Source: Paenibacillus sp. MMS18-CY102 (GTDB taxonomy: Bacteria; Bacillota; Bacilli; Paenibacillales; Paenibacillaceae). Taken from it: a DNA stretch of 64,000 nt. Position 1 is the stretch's first letter; each line of letters begins with the position of its first letter. The position numbers and the translations under genes were made by a program. Under the pieces are notes generated by a model. The model saw only the letters and a program-made list of their open reading frames with translations, was not told the origin of the DNA and searched no databases. Shown here one piece after another: positions 50,768 to 59,839 of this stretch. Where the stretch lies: the NCBI RefSeq assembly GCF_009789195.1, contig NZ_WSTC01000007.1:1-64000 (forward strand), in the 5' to 3' direction.

Positions 50768-52210
50768 ATGTCTAACAATGCAGTCACGCAGGATCAAGCC
50801 GCATTCTGGCAATTATTCGTAACCACAATCGCTGGGCAACTTCCCGGCACCGATCCGAAAAATTTCATCTCCGCAGCAGGGGCCATCAACTCCAACCTCG
50901 CGAGTGAGAGTGAAGTCGTTGCATTGACCGATGCTTACAACCTCGGCAATACGATACCAGACTGGGGCTTAACGTGGAACGGCGCTTTCAACACCCGTTT
51001 GTTCGATACGTACCAGCAATGGGTTCGCGATCTTGTTCCAACTGGCGGCTCGGACAGCTCTTCTGGCGGCAGCTCGGCTGGTGGCTCGGATAGCGACCTC
51101 GATACCCAGATCGATGCACTGCGCAGCAAAATCGCGACACTCAGCAACGATGTCTCCTTGATCTATCAAGGGTTTTATGAGGATTGGCTGAATGAGGTGT
51201 GCGCCGAGCTCGACGATTCTGGAAAAACATGCAAAATCTACATGTCCACGCCGCCAGACCCTACTTGGAGCTCCTATCGGACGGACCAATTGACGACGGA
51301 TAATTATAAAGCGAAGGTCGAAGCGCTCGAAAGCACCTTTGGCGCCTTGCTCGGCGGCCTAACGACACAGCTCAACGCCCTTTTGCTGCAAAAGTTCGGT
51401 CCCGATTACCAAGAGCTTGCCGATGCATCCGAAGCGGTCGCGCTCGCCGATCCATTCGAACCGCACACGACGGACGAACTGCAGAAAACATCACAATTCC
51501 AGATGACCATCAAAGAGAATGACACGACCGCTTCGGTGCCAAGGTTCAAAACGAGTGAGTTGCAAAATGTTCGCGACTGGCTCCGCAAGCAGCAGGACGC
51601 CGTATCCGCCAATGGCTCCCCGCTCTTCGCCGACAAAGCGAAAGTGCAAATTACGCTCAATGACCAGCAAGTGACGGAGAAGGACAGCTCATGGAAATTC
51701 AGTGCAAACGTCGGCATCCCAATCGACTGGTTCTGGCTCGGCGGCAAGACGAGCGACTCCAGCAGCAGCCAATATCAAGAAAACTATTCGTATGACATGC
51801 TGATCACCTACCAAGACATCATTACGGTGAACATTAATCCCGGCGACTGGTATTTTGAAGGGCTGCTGCACACGTACGCGAATTTTAACAACTGGATGCC
51901 AGGGACCGGCTTTATCGGCAAGCAAATCTGGGGACCTAACGGCCTGATGAATGTCGTGGTCAAAGGGGTTGTGCTCGGCTATGCGCCGTACATGCGCTTC
52001 ACCTCCAAAGACTGGAACAATACGACGACCAAGACGCAATGGTCCGCCAGCGCCAGCTTTGGCATCGGCCCGTTCAACTTCGAATCCGCATCTGCTTCGG
52101 GATCAAGTTACAGTTCCTTCACACAGCAGATCGAGAACGGCATTGAGATTCGCGATACGAGCGGCGTTCCAAAAGTGATTGGCCTCATCGTAGATACGCC
52201 AAACTTCTAA
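50768..52210 (+). CDS. Unknown protein: helical N-half, beta-rich C-half
   Basis: 480 aa, not recognised. N-terminal helical part (1-95), Ser/Gly linker (about 96-112), coiled-coil region with LDTQIDALRSKIATLSNDVS (about 115-140), further helices to about 240, and a beta-rich C-terminal half with aromatic and Ser-rich strands such as WSASASFGIGPFNFESASAS, which could form amphipathic hairpins. No signal peptide or transmembrane helix. It follows the first gene after 30 bases with AGGAGG, and a terminator closes the unit. A pore-forming or binding role is conceivable but unproven. Confidence 0.8.
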   Translation: MSNNAVTQDQAAFWQLFVTTIAGQLPGTDPKNFISAAGAINSNLASESEVVALTDAYNLGNTIPDWGLTWNGAFNTRLFDTYQQWVRDLVPTGGSDSSSGGSSAGGSDSDLDTQIDALRSKIATLSNDVSLIYQGFYEDWLNEVCAELDDSGKTCKIYMSTPPDPTWSSYRTDQLTTDNYKAKVEALESTFGALLGGLTTQLNALLLQKFGPDYQELADASEAVALADPFEPHTTDELQKTSQFQMTIKENDTTASVPRFKTSELQNVRDWLRKQQDAVSANGSPLFADKAKVQITLNDQQVTEKDSSWKFSANVGIPIDWFWLGGKTSDSSSSQYQENYSYDMLITYQDIITVNINPGDWYFEGLLHTYANFNNWMPGTGFIGKQIWGPNGLMNVVVKGVVLGYAPYMRFTSKDWNNTTTKTQWSASASFGIGPFNFESASASGSSYSSFTQQIENGIEIRDTSGVPKVIGLIVDTPNF

Positions 52211-52283
52211 ACCCAAATTTCTAAACCATCCATCCGCATCAATCGGTCCATCCACTCTCTAGTTTCATCGTAAACATTATAAA

Positions 52284-52323
52284 CAGCCAAGCCCCTCCGA
52301 ATAGGTGCTTGGCTGCTTTTTTA
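52284..52323 (+). terminator. Terminator after the two-gene module
   Basis: CAGCCAAGC (52284-52292) pairs with GCTTGGCTG (52307-52315), then CTTTTTT. Confidence 0.9.
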
Positions 52324-52348
52324 TTGCATTCCACTGATAACAACGCTG

Positions 52349-53071
52349 TTAAAACGGCAACTGGCCCGGCCTTCCCAGCCAATACCCTTGACCTAGCGAT
52401 ACCCCCAGGCTTCGCGCCATCTCCCAATCCTGCTCAGTCTCCACGCCCTCGAGAATAAGCAAGGAATCGTGGCGGCACAGCTCGGCCATTAAATTAACGA
52501 CACGCTGCTTCTGGCCTGATTCCGTCAATCCTTGCGCGAAATAACGGTCGAGCTTGACAATGTCCGGAGACAGCTCTACGAACTTCCGAAGGGAAGATGC
52601 TCCCTCTCCGGTATCATCCAACGCTAGCCGTATGCCGCATGCCCGCAAAATGCCGGTACCTTCAGCAAAGCTTGGTGTACTCCAAATTTGTGCTTCCTCG
52701 GTAGATTCGTTTAATTCAACAACGACCCGATCGAAGAAACGTACATAATGTCCCTCCATTCGTGACATAAATGACGGGAACGAAGGATGTGCCAGCGTCG
52801 ATGGAAGAAGGTTGACAAATAAAATCGTTCGGTCGTCCGGCGAGCGGTCCCCGCCAAAATAAAACGCGATAGCCATCTCAAACGATAACGTATCCAAACG
52901 ATATAGTTCCCCGCACTGCCTGGCGTTCTGGAAGAGTTCCCCTGGACCAATCCCTGCTCGGCTTCTAATCAGCGCTTCATACCCATAGACTACGTCGGAC
53001 TGCCCGTCCACGATCGGCTGGTAATGGTGAAACAGATCCTCATATTCCAACGATCTCAAAGCTTTTGACAT
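52349..53071 (-). CDS. EAL-domain c-di-GMP phosphodiesterase
   Basis: 240 aa stand-alone EAL domain that should hydrolyse c-di-GMP to pGpG. Catalytic residues are all visible: Glu in YGYEALIRSR (EAL), Asn in FVNLLP, Glu in VVVELNES, the Asp pair in LALDDTGEGASSL, Lys in DIVKLDRYF, Glu in EGVET and Gln in GQGYWLGRP, so it is probably active. The usual DDFG is DDTG. The start is ATG 53071 behind AAAGGAA. Its neighbour but one encodes an HD-GYP protein of opposite domain type but the same activity class. Confidence 0.93.
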   Translation of the reverse strand: MSKALRSLEYEDLFHHYQPIVDGQSDVVYGYEALIRSRAGIGPGELFQNARQCGELYRLDTLSFEMAIAFYFGGDRSPDDRTILFVNLLPSTLAHPSFPSFMSRMEGHYVRFFDRVVVELNESTEEAQIWSTPSFAEGTGILRACGIRLALDDTGEGASSLRKFVELSPDIVKLDRYFAQGLTESGQKQRVVNLMAELCRHDSLLILEGVETEQDWEMARSLGVSLGQGYWLGRPGQLPF

Positions 53072-53275
53072 AGCGAAAATTCCTTTCTGGCGGCTACAAA
53101 GATTTAATTTCCGAATACTGCAGTCTAACGAACTAGTTCGATAGGTGATGCTGACTAGGGCAACAAACAACACTTACTGCCCTTTTCTTTTCGACATCAA
53201 TCGACTAATTCCTACTTTATTCCTGATTATTTTTTATATTTTTCCTATAGACAATGAATCTGCCACTCCAATGGA

Positions 53276-53349
53276 TAAAAAAAGCCGCAGCTATAGGCCT
53301 CAACCGCCTGAATCTCTCAGGCTTATGGTCGGTGTGGCCTAGCTGCGGC
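53276..53349 (-). terminator. Long nested-hairpin terminator after VanY-like gene
   Basis: GCCGCAGCTATAGGCC (53284-53299) and GGCCTAGCTGCGGC (53336-53349) pair apart from a two-base bulge, enclosing a CCTG/CAGG hairpin (53307-53321); on the minus strand seven T follow. Confidence 0.85.
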
Positions 53350-53371
53350 GCTATCTGATTAGTTTAATATA

Positions 53372-54313
53372 TTAATGCTCTTCCGTATATTCCTCCAACG
53401 TCAATCCGCTCGTGTGCATAGCAACAGCCATATCTACGCCAACGTACCGAAGATGCCAGGATTCATGCTTGTAACCAGTCACTTTCTCTTTATTCTCAGG
53501 GTAACGAATGATAAAGCCGTATTCATAGGAATGATCCGCCAGCCACTTCGCCTCGTCCGTTTCCCCGAAGCAATCCTCCGCTGCGCATATTCCATTCGAC
53601 CCAGACACATCCATTGCTAAACCTGTCTGATGCTCGCTAAAACCAGGACGCGCACTGTATCGTGCAGCAGCCGCTTCCCCGTCACGCTTCACGTAGTTGT
53701 TAAACAACGTCTTCTGGCGCGATTCCGAGCGGTAGCCCGATACGCCAGCAAGCGAGATGCCATCCTTAGAAGCTCCGTCGAACAGCTCTTTCAGCGCATC
53801 AGCGGCTTCCTTGCGCATTTTGCGCTTATCAACCTTTTCACTGAAAATAAATGGAACATCCGGATACACGAGGTCGCTTGGTACATAGCCAGCCGGCAAG
53901 CGATGTGTTTTGTTGACCAATACGCCAATTGCTTTAGGATCAGCAGCCGTTACAACCGAAGCATTACTGCCTGATGGGTTGCTAGCTGTGCCACCGCTTG
54001 GCGGCTTGGTGCTTGTTGGCTTAGTGCCTGTTTGGCTATCCGAACCGCTTCCAGCCTGGCCGTCGGCTTTGCCACCTGTCTTGCCATCGCCTTCGTTATC
54101 CGATTTGCCATCCGGCTCCCCCCCTGTCCCCCGCGGAACCTCAGGCTGAACTGGCTTGTCCGTCCCTGAAGGAGCCGTTGGCGCTGTTCCAGCCTCAGAT
54201 TGCGCCTCTTGCGTTTGTCCGGCATTCTTTGTCCCTTTGCCGACTACTTCCGTGTACATCGTACCCGCTAGAATAATAGCGACTGCAAACGTTACTGCGA
54301 TCATTTTTTTCAT
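53372..54313 (-). CDS. VanY-type D-alanyl-D-alanine carboxypeptidase
   Basis: 313 aa. N-terminal signal/anchor MKKMIAVTFAVAIILAGTMY, a low-complexity linker rich in Gly, Thr, Ser, Pro and Asp (about 30-125), and a zinc peptidase domain: GVSGYRSESRQKTLFNNYV, SEHQTGLAMDVSG (zinc His and Asp) and ESWHLRYVG (catalytic Glu, zinc His). It trims the terminal D-Ala of peptidoglycan outside the membrane. ATG 54313 has GAGGGA upstream. Confidence 0.93.
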   Translation of the reverse strand: MKKMIAVTFAVAIILAGTMYTEVVGKGTKNAGQTQEAQSEAGTAPTAPSGTDKPVQPEVPRGTGGEPDGKSDNEGDGKTGGKADGQAGSGSDSQTGTKPTSTKPPSGGTASNPSGSNASVVTAADPKAIGVLVNKTHRLPAGYVPSDLVYPDVPFIFSEKVDKRKMRKEAADALKELFDGASKDGISLAGVSGYRSESRQKTLFNNYVKRDGEAAAARYSARPGFSEHQTGLAMDVSGSNGICAAEDCFGETDEAKWLADHSYEYGFIIRYPENKEKVTGYKHESWHLRYVGVDMAVAMHTSGLTLEEYTEEH

Positions 54314-54437
54314 GTGGGATCCCTCGATTTCTAAGTTGTCTATGAACAAGATGCTGTTTACTAGACGACATAGGCGAGAGAATTGTTTCATAACCGCACA
54401 TGGCATTTCACTTGAACATACTGGCAATCACTAGCTG

Positions 54438-55880
54438 TTACTGCCCCTTAATAAGCTGAAGTTCCCGGTCGCTGCCGGACATTTGGCCGAAAAATTCGGC
54501 ATCTTCCTTCGCTAGCTGAAGCCATGCATCTACGCATGACGGGTCAAAGTGAACACCGCGTTCCGCTTCGATAATCGCTAGCGCCTCCTCATGCGACATC
54601 GCTTTCCGATAGGATCGCGACGAGGTTAACGCATCATATACGTCTGCAACCGCCGTAATGCGTGCGAGCAGCGGAATTTTGTCCTGCTTCAGCCGATCTG
54701 GATATCCCGTCCCATCCCAGCGCTCATGATGGGAACGAATAACTGTCAATTCCTCGGTCATGAACCCGATCCGTTTGCATAAGTTATAGCCAGATGTGGG
54801 ATGCTCTTCAATAATGCTGCGTTCAAGCGCCGTCAACCGGCCTGGTTTATTCAGAATGGCATCTGGCACCTGCAGCTTGCCAACGTCATGGACGATGCCG
54901 CCCAGCGCAATTGCCCGCAGTTCCTCCGTATTCAAGCCCATGCGTTCGCCAAGCCGGAGCGCATACAAAGCAACACGGTAGTTATGGCCAGCTGTATACG
55001 GGTCCCGCGTCTCCGTCGTCATAATGAGTGAACGTACGCTCGGCGATAAACAGGTTTGAATCCACTCCCGTGGATTCGCCCGAAACAAGTGCAGCAATGA
55101 CTCCCCAAACGTATCCCGAGCGGCATATTGGTAACGAATGCCTACTAGCGTAAACATAACTGAAATTAGCAATGTTATATGATAAATCCACCAGCTTAAA
55201 CGCCACACTTCACCTGTCACCATAATAAATTGCGATACGATGAGAAGCCCCGCACTATACACCATTGCGATCTGCATAGGGGAGCGCCAAGCATGATAGG
55301 CCTGCCAGTAACGGCGCATCGCCCATCCGGCTAACACGAATGTGAAGCCAGTCGCACTCCACTTAAACCCATTTCCTGTTAGAATCTCCATGTTCATGAA
55401 GTGATGATTATGAAATAACAGCATGCAAGCAACGCCTAGAAGCAACGTCCAGATTGGCACGAGCCTCTTATTATGCTGTGAAAGCACCCGGATGACCACC
55501 TGGTCACTGGACAGCGAAGACAACCAAAGCCAGGTTACTGCGAGCACAATGCTAATTTGGGCCGCCAATGTCGGCAGGTTCGATGCATGCATAAGAAATC
55601 CCGGCGTTGCAAGCCCATGCAGCAGGAATACCTCCGCAAGCGATATGTAAGCGAGTGCTGCGAACGTCACTTTCACGTTTCGCAGGCGCACTCCTGCGAC
55701 CCCAACAATAATGGCCATGGCCATAGCTAAGGCAGAGACGATGCTGACCAAATAAAAATGCCCGGTCGGCGCAGCTACTGTTCGATCAAGCGAATCAAAA
55801 CTTCGCAGCATCGCATACACGAGCAATGGCAACAGCATGACGACAGCGAGCATGTAACGAGAGCTTGCTTTTTTACGCAA
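54438..55880 (-). CDS. Membrane HD-GYP domain protein
   Basis: 480 aa. Eight or so membrane helices (residues 8-265) form an uncharacterised sensor; the C-terminal HD-GYP domain has YTAGHNYRVALYA, GGIVHDVGKLQVPD, HHERWDGTGYPDRL and ADVYDALTSSRSYR, with the metal-binding HD and the GYP motif intact. It probably degrades c-di-GMP. Starts at TTG 55880 with GGGAGG about 11 bases upstream. Confidence 0.92.
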   Translation of the reverse strand: MRKKASSRYMLAVVMLLPLLVYAMLRSFDSLDRTVAAPTGHFYLVSIVSALAMAMAIIVGVAGVRLRNVKVTFAALAYISLAEVFLLHGLATPGFLMHASNLPTLAAQISIVLAVTWLWLSSLSSDQVVIRVLSQHNKRLVPIWTLLLGVACMLLFHNHHFMNMEILTGNGFKWSATGFTFVLAGWAMRRYWQAYHAWRSPMQIAMVYSAGLLIVSQFIMVTGEVWRLSWWIYHITLLISVMFTLVGIRYQYAARDTFGESLLHLFRANPREWIQTCLSPSVRSLIMTTETRDPYTAGHNYRVALYALRLGERMGLNTEELRAIALGGIVHDVGKLQVPDAILNKPGRLTALERSIIEEHPTSGYNLCKRIGFMTEELTVIRSHHERWDGTGYPDRLKQDKIPLLARITAVADVYDALTSSRSYRKAMSHEEALAIIEAERGVHFDPSCVDAWLQLAKEDAEFFGQMSGSDRELQLIKGQ

Positions 55881-55919
55881 CCGCTGGTACCTCCCATCTG
55901 TAACTACGACTCATCTAAG

Positions 55920-55937
55920 ATATTGGCATTCCAATAT
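55920..55937. promoter_or_regulatory. Palindrome upstream of HD-GYP gene
   Basis: ATATTGG and CCAATAT are perfect seven-base arms around CATT, 40 bases upstream of the HD-GYP start. Possible operator. Confidence 0.35.
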
Positions 55938-56155
55938 ACGCATCTATCTTGATTTATACCGGACATCCAGCGCGGCGTAAAGAGTAATTTTTCCATTATT
56001 CCTTCAAAACCTCCATTTGCCTGTCCGCTCCTGTATCAATCGTTCTATTAACCTCTCGAATAGGATGAAGAAAAGGACGAGTAGCACGTTGCCTCTTAAA
56101 GGCAGCATGCCGCTCTGCACCGTCCGAACCATTACTATTGAGAGGAGGCGAAAGG

Positions 56156-57511
56156 ATGGACATCCCTTTCGCTATAACCGTACTTGGAAGCTCGGGAGGC
56201 GTCGCCCGGGCCCTTCTTACGCTGTTCGAGCACTCCCTTCTGGACGAGCATTCCCCCCTGCATGCCTGCTTGGCCAACAGCCGCATTCACGGCATCGACC
56301 GGGAGCAAAAACCACGAAGCTATTATCGAAGCTTTGCTCCTGAACTGTCCTCCCGCCTTAAGCTTCATCAGTTAGACCTAACGGATGCCGAGTCGTTAAA
56401 AGAGCACTGCGTCCGCACGAACACCCGGATGGTCATTGACCTGTCTTGGGCTGACACGCGGAGCATGATTGCCTGCTGTGACGAGCTCGGCATTAGCTAC
56501 GTCAACACTGCGCTGGAGGACGAGGAGGTCGACGAGGAACCTGAATTGGAGTCGACAAGCTTGCTCGAACGAATCGATCGGTTCGATGCTGTGGAAAGCA
56601 CTTATAAGCGCGTAAAAGCTATCGTTTGCTCCGGCATGAACCCCGGTGTTGTGCAGTGGATGGCCGTAAAGCTGATGAACGAAAGCCCAGACAAGAAACC
56701 CCGTGCTATTTATGTTGTCGAGAAAGACGATACGTTCTATGCAGATCCCTCGCTTGCTAAGCCTAATACCGTCTATGTGACGTGGTCGCCGGAATGCTTC
56801 CTTGAAGAAGCTGTATCCAACTTCCCGGTCTATTCCATCGGCAAGACGACGTATATGATTTATGGCAATGTCTACGATCGCGAATACGAAGTTCGAATGG
56901 GCGATGTAACGTTCTCTGGCTGTCTAATGGCTCATGAGGAGACGATTGCATTGGCTGAGGACTATCAAGTCGAGTCCGCTTTTATCTATCGTGTGAATGA
57001 TTACACGACAAGTCAAATCCAATCGAATTTGGATGACCCTGACCGGCTCTGGGAATTCGACCAGAAACTGCTTCACCCTGATGATGGCAAACTCATTGGC
57101 TCCGATCTCATCGGCGTCCTGCTTGTCTATGACGATCATGAGCGTTACATGTACAACTCCGTAACGAATGAAGACGCCTATGCTGAATTCAAGACGAATG
57201 CTACGTACCTGCAAGTTGCAAGCGGCGTATATGCAGCCGCATCCGTCCTTATCCTTGATGATGTATCCCCTGGCGTTCATTGGGTACATCGCTTGGCAGA
57301 GGCGGAAGGCAGCCGTTATGGCGAATATGTCATGTACTACTTGCGCGAATTCGTCACCGGCACGAACGACTCCACTACTGGCATGCTCATGCAGCGGCTC
57401 GTCGAAGAAGGCCGCGGCGAACTGAATAACGGCAAGGATCAAACGCCTGAACTTCTATCAAGCCTCGAAGGCCCGAGCGGAGATGACTCGCCTCTCACGG
57501 AGTTGAAGTGA
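56156..57511 (+). CDS. Homospermidine-synthase / saccharopine-dehydrogenase-like protein
   Basis: 451 aa NAD(P)-binding protein. Rossmann motif TVLGSSGGVARALLTLFE at residues 8-25, then IDLSWADTRSMIACCDELGISYVNTALED, typical of homospermidine synthase, and SGMNPGVVQWMAVKLM near residue 160. Homospermidine synthases join polyamines using NAD. The C-terminal half is less clear, so the substrate is uncertain. GAGAGGAGGCG precedes ATG 56156. Confidence 0.78.
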   Translation: MDIPFAITVLGSSGGVARALLTLFEHSLLDEHSPLHACLANSRIHGIDREQKPRSYYRSFAPELSSRLKLHQLDLTDAESLKEHCVRTNTRMVIDLSWADTRSMIACCDELGISYVNTALEDEEVDEEPELESTSLLERIDRFDAVESTYKRVKAIVCSGMNPGVVQWMAVKLMNESPDKKPRAIYVVEKDDTFYADPSLAKPNTVYVTWSPECFLEEAVSNFPVYSIGKTTYMIYGNVYDREYEVRMGDVTFSGCLMAHEETIALAEDYQVESAFIYRVNDYTTSQIQSNLDDPDRLWEFDQKLLHPDDGKLIGSDLIGVLLVYDDHERYMYNSVTNEDAYAEFKTNATYLQVASGVYAAASVLILDDVSPGVHWVHRLAEAEGSRYGEYVMYYLREFVTGTNDSTTGMLMQRLVEEGRGELNNGKDQTPELLSSLEGPSGDDSPLTELK

Positions 57512-57541
57512 CCAGGCGCAGGCGCAAGTTCAACAGGATGC

Positions 57542-57602
57542 AAACAACCCGCAAACGAAACGGAAGTCGTCTAATGCGCTTCTGGTCCAATGCGGGTTGT
57601 TT
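57542..57602. terminator. Shared terminator of convergent genes
   Basis: Perfect 12-base arms AAACAACCCGCA (57542-57553) and TGCGGGTTGTTT (57591-57602) with an inner GAAG/CTTC stem. Confidence 0.8.
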
Positions 57603-57619
57603 CGGTTGTTGCTCTTTTA

Positions 57620-58669
57620 TTATTGCTCCTGCAGCGCTTCGAGCTCCATGGCAACGGATTCGATCATTTGGACAAATGCCGAGAGTTCCTGCGAGCTTGC
57701 CGCCTGTCCCTCTGCGAGGAGTACCGTCTGGTCACTGCCACGCTGCACTTGGTTCAACGCCGTGTAGATGCTGCCCAACTTCTCTTGGATCAGCCCGAGC
57801 GATTGTTTCGAGTTAGCCGCAAGCTTGCGGATTTCATTCGCGACAACGGCAAAGCCGCGCCCCTCGTCTCCCGCCCGCGCTGCTTCAATTGAAGCGTTCA
57901 AACCGATCAGATGCGTCTGGTCAGACACTTCCTTCATTGTCGTGCCCAGCGAACCGATGTCCTCAACTTGGCGGTGAAGCTCCTTCACTTGCTCGTTTGA
58001 GCTTCGTTGAAGCTCAGCTGTATTTTCCGCGGAAGCGGCCATTTTGCGGCTGCTCTCGTTGAGTTCTGCGATCATGGACGTCAGCTCTTGGACGGCTGCA
58101 TTAACGCGGAGGAGCAAGTGCTGCTTCTCTTCGACCATCCTTTGAATTTTATCCTTCTCATCTTCCTCATAAGCTTCCAGTACAATCTGGGAATCAAGAT
58201 TAAACAGCTTGCTTAAGGACATGACAATGGTTGCCCATTGGTCCGGCAGCGCGCGCTTCAACTGCTGCGTCGCAATCTGGAGATAGAGCATATACGTGCC
58301 CAAATACCAGTTCGTCGTAAGCCCGATTCGCGAATGAATGCGTCCAATATGGAGCCGGCGCTCGAAGAACGGCTCGTCGATTAAGCCGTCCGTCAACGAT
58401 TGGAAATACCAGCGCTGCGTTCCTTTCAACCGATCGAGCGTGCTATGTTTGTTAATGATTTCGGCCAGCTCTGGCTCCTGCAGCAGACGGTCATACAGCT
58501 CGTCTACGACCAAGTTCGTGATGGTTTGAAACAGCGCTTCTTGTGAATGAAGAAGCTTCAAATCTTCTTCTGTTATCCCCGTAAATGTAACTTGTTGAAG
58601 CCGTGCACCTGTTAAATGGATGCCGAGGCGGCCAGACGCCGTTGTCTGGCCCATCATGTGATTGTTCAT
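57620..58669 (-). CDS. HemAT-like globin-coupled chemotaxis sensor
   Basis: 349 aa soluble oxygen sensor. The globin domain covers about residues 20-180; the heme-binding His is probably H112 in [17 protein letters not shown], as in HemAT. The C-terminal methyl-accepting signalling domain has its tip [20 protein letters not shown] and [17 protein letters not shown]. It is shorter than B. subtilis HemAT (about 430 aa), so the coiled coil is of a short class. ATG 58669 follows GGGGGG by seven bases; an earlier in-frame ATG lies before this site. Confidence 0.9.
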   Translation of the reverse strand: MNNHMMGQTTASGRLGIHLTGARLQQVTFTGITEEDLKLLHSQEALFQTITNLVVDELYDRLLQEPELAEIINKHSTLDRLKGTQRWYFQSLTDGLIDEPFFERRLHIGRIHSRIGLTTNWYLGTYMLYLQIATQQLKRALPDQWATIVMSLSKLFNLDSQIVLEAYEEDEKDKIQRMVEEKQHLLLRVNAAVQELTSMIAELNESSRKMAASAENTAELQRSSNEQVKELHRQVEDIGSLGTTMKEVSDQTHLIGLNASIEAARAGDEGRGFAVVANEIRKLAANSKQSLGLIQEKLGSIYTALNQVQRGSDQTVLLAEGQAASSQELSAFVQMIESVAMELEALQEQ

Positions 58670-58737
58670 TCGGAGTCCCCCCATAAATGGCTGCTATATG
58701 GGACTTTATATCGGTTACATAGGACGTAAGGTTTAGA

Positions 58738-58767
58738 TTGACAACGGCCGTTGTGGTATGCTAAATA
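58738..58767 (+). promoter_or_regulatory. Promoter with palindrome before aldose epimerase
   Basis: TTGACA (58738-58743), 18-base spacer, TAAATA (58762-58767). The perfect 14-base palindrome ACAACGGCCGTTGT (58741-58754) overlaps the -35 and spacer, a position suited to a repressor. Confidence 0.6.
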
Positions 58768-58821
58768 AAGTTACACCTTTTTGGTGTTGTTGCTAATTCG
58801 TCATATTTGGAGGAAATTAAG

Positions 58822-59694
58822 ATGAGCGCACCTTATGCAGTCCGTACGTACCATGAGCATTACACGATGATTGAGCTGTCCGAGGCTTCTACCTCCTCTA
58901 GCGTAACCCTTTGCCCCGAACGTGGCGGCATTGCGATCAGTTGCAAGCTGAACGATCTAGAGCTGTTCTATTTGGACGAATCCACCTTCATTGATCCGAA
59001 TGCAAACATTCGCGGTGGCAATCCTATCTTGTTCCCAATCTGTGGCCAGTTAGAAAATGCAGAATACAACTGGAACGGCACCACCTATCCAATGCGCAAT
59101 CATGGCGTAGCCCGCACGTCAGCTTGGGAGGTTGTCAGCCAATCTGACGAGGAACAAGCTTCCGTCACGCTGCGCTTGGCCAGCAATGCCACTACGCTGC
59201 AATCGTACCCTTTCGATTTCGAGCTGCTCTTCACCTACACGCTAAAAGACGGCCAACTTCTGCTGGATCAGCAATACCGGAATAACGGTTCAGAGACGAT
59301 GCCCATGTACGCCGGCTTCCACCCTTATTTCAATACGGAAACAAAAAACATCGCGTACGAAACCGATGCGACAGTTTACCTCGACTATAACGATATGGCA
59401 GAAAAGCCGTTCGAAGGCTCCCTCGACCTGTCCGGCATGGTCGAATCGGTAACGCTGCTTGATCCTGTGAAACCAACGATTGCTTTCCCAGTTGCTGGCG
59501 GCCGTACAGTACGCCTGTCCTACAGCGATAACTTCCGCTACGTCGTGCTCTGGTCGGTCGATGGCAAGCCGTTCTTCTGCGTAGAGCCATGGATGGCAAA
59601 AACAACCGAGCTAAATGTGCAGCAGGAGCTCGTAATGGTAGAGCCAAGCAAAACTGTGCATGCTTCGTTAACTATCGCGCTTGACCCCAAGTAA
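58822..59694 (+). CDS. Aldose 1-epimerase family protein
   Basis: 290 aa beta-sandwich epimerase. NPILFPICGQLENAEYNWNG and MRNHGVARTSAWEV contain the first catalytic His region; FHPYFNTE the second; FFCVEPWMAK ends with the catalytic Glu. This is closer to the hexose-6-phosphate epimerase (YeaD) and LacX-like groups than to GalM. ATG 58822 has GGAGG eight bases upstream. Confidence 0.9.
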   Translation: MSAPYAVRTYHEHYTMIELSEASTSSSVTLCPERGGIAISCKLNDLELFYLDESTFIDPNANIRGGNPILFPICGQLENAEYNWNGTTYPMRNHGVARTSAWEVVSQSDEEQASVTLRLASNATTLQSYPFDFELLFTYTLKDGQLLLDQQYRNNGSETMPMYAGFHPYFNTETKNIAYETDATVYLDYNDMAEKPFEGSLDLSGMVESVTLLDPVKPTIAFPVAGGRTVRLSYSDNFRYVVLWSVDGKPFFCVEPWMAKTTELNVQQELVMVEPSKTVHASLTIALDPK

Positions 59695-59839
59695 GGATTC
59701 ATCCAAGGAAGCGAGCCAGGAAGCCTCTTGTACGGCATGTGAATAGAAACACCCGCTTCATCCATAATAAGGACGGGTTAAGTTCGCAACACATTCTAAT
59801 TCGCAAAATGTGCCATCGCACATAAGGAGGCTTCCTACG

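Noticed and set aside
53145-53342. 65-codon plus-strand frame between EAL and VanY genes
   Set aside because: It runs through the nested terminator hairpin, lacks a ribosome site and has no family resemblance.
53276-53349. Possible riboswitch: structured segment containing CTCTCAGG, as in glycine riboswitches
   Set aside because: Only the 3' motif fits. The GGAGAG and CCGAAG parts are missing, and the whole folds as a nested terminator for the minus-strand gene.
57508-57816. Plus-strand frame following the homospermidine-synthase-like gene
   Set aside because: It spans the shared terminator and overlaps the HemAT-like gene on the opposite strand.
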